A stretch of DNA of 19,398 nucleotides from Actinomycetota bacterium (lineage in GTDB: Bacteria > Actinomycetota > Humimicrobiia > Humimicrobiales > Humimicrobiaceae). A model generated the notes under the pieces. That model did not search any database, was not told the DNA's origin, and saw only the letters and a list, made by a program, of their open reading frames with translations. Positions within the stretch are counted from its first letter, which is position 1; every line of letters starts with the position of its first letter. Location: the NCBI GenBank assembly GCA_016932375.1, contig JAFGDA010000038.1, positions 1 to 19,398 on the forward strand, written 5' to 3'. The position numbers and the translations under genes are program-made. Positions 15,128 through 19,398 of the stretch are shown piece after piece.

Positions 15128-17886
15128 ATCCGGGAGGGAGTAATTCTCACCGCACAGGCTTTGTATTCAGGGGTTTTAGCTATTGTATCATAAGCTGAAT
15201 TGGTAATATAATTTGTAGGAGAATCACTATAATGGAAGGGCATAAAAACAACACCTTTTTTTATTTTTGAATTTACCAGGGCAGTGGCTGTTATTTTCCC
15301 CCTTCTTGATTCCACAATTACTTTATCTTCGGCCCTGATACCAATTTTTTTAGCATCTTCGGTATTAATCTGCACATAATTTTCGGGAGCTATCTCATTG
15401 ATCCAGCTGTTTTTCCTGGTCATTGTCCCTGTATTGAACTGATAAAGTATCCTTCCGGTTGTAAGCAGCAAAGGGAATTCGCTATCTGGATTTTCTGCGG
15501 GAGGAGTCTGGTGTACAGGAATAAACCTGCCGTCGCCTCTTGTAAAAGTCCTCGTATGCAGGACTTTTGTCCCCTCATCACTATAGTGCCTGCACGGCCA
15601 CTGCAGGCCGGTTTTTTCAATCCTATCATAGCTTATACCTCCATATATGGGAGTAAGACCTGCAATCTCATCCATGATTTCAGAAGGCCCGGAATAATCC
15701 ATTTTGTAACCCATGGCATTTGACAGCATGCTTATTATTTTCCAGTCATCCATCGCCAGACCGGGAGGCTCAACAGCTTTCCTGACTCTCTGCACCCTTC
15801 TTTCGGTGTTTGTAAAAGTGCCTTCTTTTTCAGCAAAACAAACACCAGGAAGTACTATATCGGCAAGCTCCGCGGTCTCTGTTAAAAAGATATCCTGCAC
15901 CGCAAGGAAATCAAGTTTTTTCAATGCCTCTGATACAAATGTCAGGTCTGCATCACTTATCATATGGTTCTCACCCATTATATAGAGTGCTTTTATCTTG
16001 CCTGAATGAGCTTCTTCCAGTACATCCGTTGCTGTAAGCCCTGTTTTTGATGGTAGTATTTTTCCCCAGCTTTTTTCAAATTTCCAGCGCATGCTATCAT
16101 TTGAAACGCCCTGATAGCCGCTGAGAACATCCGGAAGAGCACCCATGTCACAGGCGCCCTGTACATTATTCTGGCCTCTTAGGGGATTAACTCCGGTGCC
16201 TTTCCTTCCAACATTACCGGTCATCATGGCAAGGTCAGCTACTGCCATTACATTTTCAGTTCCACAGGTATGTTCAGTTATTCCTATACCATAAACAATC
16301 ATTCCATTCTTTGCAGAACCATATAATTTTGCAGCTTTTATGAGATCGTCCATGTCAACTCCTGAGATCTTCGCTGCTTTATCGGCAGTAAATTCCCTGA
16401 AACATTCTTTTAATTCTTCAAAACCGGTGGTTCTCGAAGAAATAAATTTATCATCATGAAGCCCGGAATTAAATATTATGTTCATAATCCCGAGAAGTAC
16501 TGCTATATCAGTACCTGGCTTTTGTTTAAGGTGTATTGTTGCATATCTGGTAATGAAAATATCTCTCGGGTCTATAACTATGAGCTTAAGCCCGTGTTCA
16601 TTTACACACCTTATAAGTTCGTACCCGACAACAGGATGGGATTCGGTGGTATTGGAACCTATGATTATTGCAACTTCAGCATACTTCATGTCATCTATTG
16701 AATTGGTCATGGCCCCGCTTCCAAAAGTGGGTACCAATCCCGAGATGCTTGGAGCATGGCAGACCCTTGCGCAATGATCCACATTGTTAGTGCCAATCAC
16801 GGCTCTTGCAAACTTTGACATAAGGAAATTTTCTTCATTTGTGCATCTTGCGGAGCTCCATACCGCTATAGAGTCGGGCCCGTATTTCCTGCTTATCTCC
16901 TGCAGGTTTCCAGAGACTTCCTTTATCGCTTTTTCCCAGGATATTTTCTTGAACTTACCTGATTTTGTTTTCATGAGGGGATGGGTAAGCCTGTCGGGAC
17001 TGGCAACAAAATCATGGCCTGTCCTGCCCTTTACACATAAAATGCCCTTGTTGGGTACAGCATCTATTGGGGAATCTACATTTACTATCCTGTTGTCCCT
17101 GACATGCAATTCCAGTATGCACCCTGTTCCACAGTAAGGGCAAACGGTCCTTGTCTTTTCAACCTCCCATATCCTTGTTTTTTTCATATACGGTTTACTT
17201 TGAAGCGCTCCGACAGGACATGCAGAAATACAATTGCCGCAAAAGACACATTCAGTATCCTTAAGGGATTGCTCATAGGCAGGTATTATCTCGCATTCAA
17301 ATCCTCTTCCAGAGTAGCCAATTGCATTCGCGCCTACTACATTGTCGCACATCCTTACGCATCTTCCGCATAAAATGCATTTTTCATTATCACGGTAAAT
17401 AAACGGATTGTCCTGCAGGACTTTTTTTTCATGAACCTTGCCGGTATATGTTGATTCCTTTATATCATAAAGATATGCAAGATCCTGAAGCATGCAATTC
17501 CCGCACATATCACATGTCATGCAATCCATGGGGTGGTCTGAGATGATAAGCTCAAGGTTAACTCTTACCAGTTCTTTTATCCGTGGAGTATCTGTCAAAA
17601 TCCTCATGCCTTCTACTGGTTTTGTTACGCATGAGGCTGCTGGATCATCCATACCCTCAACCTCAACCAGGCACAGGCGGCAGGCACCCTGGGGTTTTAA
17701 CCTTGGGTCATAACAGAGGTTTGGAATGAATATGCCATTGTCCAGGCAGGATTCAAGGATACTTTTTTCCGGGTCTACGTTAAGTGGTTTGTTGTTCACA
17801 TAAATTTTTATTTTACCCTCATTGTTGCTTTCATACATGCTAATGGTTTTTTTATTTGATTCCGTGGGGTTCGTTCTTTCACTCAT
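15124..17886 (-). CDS. fdhA: Formate dehydrogenase catalytic subunit (NuoG-FdhF fusion, Cys type)
   Basis: This 920-residue molybdopterin enzyme carries a chain of iron-sulfur clusters. In order: a [2Fe-2S] domain with Cys58, 69, 72 and 86; the NuoG His-Cys3 site with His118, Cys122, 125 and 131; two [4Fe-4S] ferredoxin motifs (Cys170/173/176/180 and 213/216/219/223); and the FdhF cluster (Cys249/252/256/284). The active site reads 'HCARVCHAPSISG', in which Cys376, encoded TGC, replaces the selenocysteine of E. coli FdhF and is followed by His377. 'PLRGQNNVQG' holds the formate-binding Arg. The reaction is formate to CO2 or the reverse, with electrons passed to the NuoF-type partner encoded 48 bases upstream. 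This is the layout of soluble NAD(P)-dependent enzymes of acetogens such as Moorella. No Tat signal is seen, so it is cytoplasmic. GGAG stands seven bases before the ATG. Confidence 0.93.
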   Translation of the reverse strand: MSERTNPTESNKKTISMYESNNEGKIKIYVNNKPLNVDPEKSILESCLDNGIFIPNLCYDPRLKPQGACRLCLVEVEGMDDPAASCVTKPVEGMRILTDTPRIKELVRVNLELIISDHPMDCMTCDMCGNCMLQDLAYLYDIKESTYTGKVHEKKVLQDNPFIYRDNEKCILCGRCVRMCDNVVGANAIGYSGRGFECEIIPAYEQSLKDTECVFCGNCISACPVGALQSKPYMKKTRIWEVEKTRTVCPYCGTGCILELHVRDNRIVNVDSPIDAVPNKGILCVKGRTGHDFVASPDRLTHPLMKTKSGKFKKISWEKAIKEVSGNLQEISRKYGPDSIAVWSSARCTNEENFLMSKFARAVIGTNNVDHCARVCHAPSISGLVPTFGSGAMTNSIDDMKYAEVAIIIGSNTTESHPVVGYELIRCVNEHGLKLIVIDPRDIFITRYATIHLKQKPGTDIAVLLGIMNIIFNSGLHDDKFISSRTTGFEELKECFREFTADKAAKISGVDMDDLIKAAKLYGSAKNGMIVYGIGITEHTCGTENVMAVADLAMMTGNVGRKGTGVNPLRGQNNVQGACDMGALPDVLSGYQGVSNDSMRWKFEKSWGKILPSKTGLTATDVLEEAHSGKIKALYIMGENHMISDADLTFVSEALKKLDFLAVQDIFLTETAELADIVLPGVCFAEKEGTFTNTERRVQRVRKAVEPPGLAMDDWKIISMLSNAMGYKMDYSGPSEIMDEIAGLTPIYGGISYDRIEKTGLQWPCRHYSDEGTKVLHTRTFTRGDGRFIPVHQTPPAENPDSEFPLLLTTGRILYQFNTGTMTRKNSWINEIAPENYVQINTEDAKKIGIRAEDKVIVESRRGKITATALVNSKIKKGVVFMPFHYSDSPTNYITNSAYDTIAKTPEYKACAVRITPSRI

Positions 17887-17934
17887 TAATCTTCTCCAGT
17901 AAAAAAGAATAATTTTTTAATTTTACGGTTGCAT

Positions 17935-19398
17935 TTATATTTTTTTGACTTTTTTCCTGATATGCAACTTTTCACAGGATTTTTTCGTGATTATATGTTC
18001 TTCAAAATCATACCTGAAATATCTTAATGTGCTGATAACCGGATTTGGAGCAGTCTTCCCAAGGCCACAGAGTGAAGAATCCTTTATGACCCTTGCCAGT
18101 TTTTCCAGTTTCTCTATATCCCCATCTTCACCTTTTCCATCGGTAATCCTTTCGAGGATTTCCAGCATTCTTCTTGTCCCGATCCTGCAGGGTACACACT
18201 GGCCACATGACTCTTCCTGTATAAAATCCATGAAATACCTGGCAAGATTGGCCATGCATGTCGTCTCATCAAGGACTATCATTCCACCTGAACCAATTAT
18301 TGATCCCGCTTCCTTGACTTTTTCATAGTCAATGGGAGTATCAAGGTATTTTTCGGGTATGCATCCTCCCGAAGGGCCACCGAGCTGCACTGCTTTAAAC
18401 TTCCTGTCGTCGACGATTCCACCGCCTATCCTGAACACTATATCCCTCAATGTAATACCCATTGGGACTTCCACAAGCCCAACGTTTTTTACCGCACCGG
18501 CAAGGGCAAAAATCTTGGTGCCCTTGCTTGTCCCTGTCCCGATACTGCTGAACCATTTTGCCCCGTTTAAAATTATCTGGGGAATATTTGAAAGTGTCTC
18601 AACATTATTTATAAGGGTAGGCTCCCCATAGAGGCCCTCATTTGCAGGAAATGGCGGTTTGGGCCGTGGCATGCCCCTTTTACCTTCTATGGAACTTATA
18701 AGGGCAGTTTCTTCTCCGCATACGAAGGCCCCTGCACCCTGATAAATTTCAACATCAAAGCTGAACCCGCTTCCGGCTATATTGTTTCCAATTAGCCCGT
18801 ACTCCTTTGCCTGTTTGATTGCATGTTCAACTGTCTGTACGGCAAGCGGATACTCCGCCCGTATGTATATGTAACCCTTATTCGACCCTATGGCATACGC
18901 AGCAATCAGCATTCCCTCCAGAACCGAATGTGGATCCGACTCAAGAAGGTTTCTATCCATGAAAGCCCCCGGATCGCCTTCGTCACCATTGCATATTACA
19001 TATTTTGTACCCGTTGCCGATTTTGCCTTCTGGCAGAACTGCCATTTTTTACCTGTAGGGAATCCGGCGCCGCCCCGGCCACGCAAACCGGAATCAGTAA
19101 TGATACTTATTACCCTGTCACTGCCAAGGTTGTTAATGGTTTTAAGCAGTGCAAGATATCCGTTCTGCCCAATATAGTCGGTTATCTCAAAGGGATTGAT
19201 TTTACCGCGATTTCTTAAAACGCGTGATTCCTGGAACCTGTAAAAATCAGCAAGTGGTGAACCCTTACATATGGGTTCCAGTTCCGTGGCAATGGTGTTG
19301 CCATCTATATGTTTATTAAAAATGGTTTTGACTTTATCATCATCGAGGTTATAGTAAGTAACCGGTTTTAGGTTATATGACTCTATGGTAAGCATTGG
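17935..19398 (-). CDS. nuoF: NuoF/HymB-type NAD(P)-binding flavoprotein subunit, 5' end outside the window
   Basis: The flavin/NAD domain is complete: 'GLRGRGGAGFPTGKKW' (103-118 counted from the Met codon at 19395), 'CNGDEGDPGAFMDR' and 'GAGAFVCGEETAL', followed by a C-terminal [4Fe-4S] site with Cys397, 400, 403 and 443 ('ESCGQCVPCRIGT', 'SSLCGLGKTAPNP'). It oxidises or reduces NAD(P)H through FMN and exchanges electrons with the catalytic subunit downstream. A Met codon lies at 19395-19393, but the codon before it (19398-19396) is Pro in frame, and this stretch ('PMLTIE') resembles the end of the thioredoxin-like [2Fe-2S] domain found at the N-terminus of HymB/HndC proteins. I therefore treat the gene as truncated by the window. 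The protein ends soon after the cluster with a basic tail and lacks the extra two-cluster ferredoxin domain of many HymB proteins. Confidence 0.9.
   Translation of the reverse strand, partial: PMLTIESYNLKPVTYYNLDDDKVKTIFNKHIDGNTIATELEPICKGSPLADFYRFQESRVLRNRGKINPFEITDYIGQNGYLALLKTINNLGSDRVISIITDSGLRGRGGAGFPTGKKWQFCQKAKSATGTKYVICNGDEGDPGAFMDRNLLESDPHSVLEGMLIAAYAIGSNKGYIYIRAEYPLAVQTVEHAIKQAKEYGLIGNNIAGSGFSFDVEIYQGAGAFVCGEETALISSIEGKRGMPRPKPPFPANEGLYGEPTLINNVETLSNIPQIILNGAKWFSSIGTGTSKGTKIFALAGAVKNVGLVEVPMGITLRDIVFRIGGGIVDDRKFKAVQLGGPSGGCIPEKYLDTPIDYEKVKEAGSIIGSGGMIVLDETTCMANLARYFMDFIQEESCGQCVPCRIGTRRMLEILERITDGKGEDGDIEKLEKLARVIKDSSLCGLGKTAPNPVISTLRYFRYDFEEHIITKKSCEKLHIRKKVKKI

Noticed and set aside
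16759..16761. Possible selenocysteine codon in formate dehydrogenase
   Set aside because: The active-site codon reads TGC, not TGA, so the enzyme is the cysteine form and no SECIS element is needed.

Overview
The window looks like bacterial chromosome from an anaerobe of moderate to low GC. It carries 13 protein genes, one cut by the right edge. I saw no tRNA, rRNA, CRISPR array, transposase or phage gene. The standard genetic code fits: TGA is a real stop at 14839-14841. Several starts are TTG or GTG, and at least one gene has a consensus promoter almost touching its start codon with no Shine-Dalgarno (SD) sequence, which suggests leaderless mRNA. Leaderless transcription plus formate metabolism would suit deep anaerobic Actinobacteriota or similar candidate lineages, but that placement is a guess; no marker gene is present.

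Left part (156-3335, minus strand): two genes for exported or membrane-anchored proteins. One has an N-terminal membrane anchor, Ig-like repeat pieces and a TolB-type beta-propeller. The other has a subtilisin fold but has lost the catalytic Asp and His, so it is probably a pseudoprotease.

Middle part (3416-15127): a surface-glycan or glycolipid region made of three blocks that alternate in direction. The first block (plus) has a methyltransferase fused to an NAD-dependent epimerase/dehydratase, a second methyltransferase and a left-handed beta-helix acyltransferase. The second block (minus) has a GT2 polyprenyl-phosphate glycosyltransferase, a radical SAM/SPASM protein and a flippase-like membrane protein. 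The third block (plus), divergent from the GT2 gene, has a large YfhO-family membrane protein, a second polytopic GT-C-like protein and a small two-helix membrane protein. The pairing of GT2 with YfhO matches the known logic of three-component (CsbB/YfhO-like) glycosylation. In that scheme the GT2 enzyme charges a lipid carrier inside the cell, a flippase turns it over, and the YfhO protein transfers the sugar to an acceptor outside. No GtrA gene is visible; the flippase-like protein could fill that role.

Right part (15124-19398, minus strand): a soluble NAD(P)-linked formate dehydrogenase operon. A NuoF/HymB-type flavoprotein subunit, whose 5' end lies beyond the window, precedes a NuoG-FdhF fused catalytic subunit that carries cysteine, not selenocysteine, at the active site. 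This suggests formate oxidation or CO2 reduction coupled to NAD(P)H, as in acetogens and syntrophs. The genes on either side have no obvious functional link to it.

The best leads are the degenerate subtilase with its leaderless promoter, the methyltransferase-epimerase fusion, and the GT2/flippase-like/YfhO/radical SAM set as a possible unusual surface glycosylation system.
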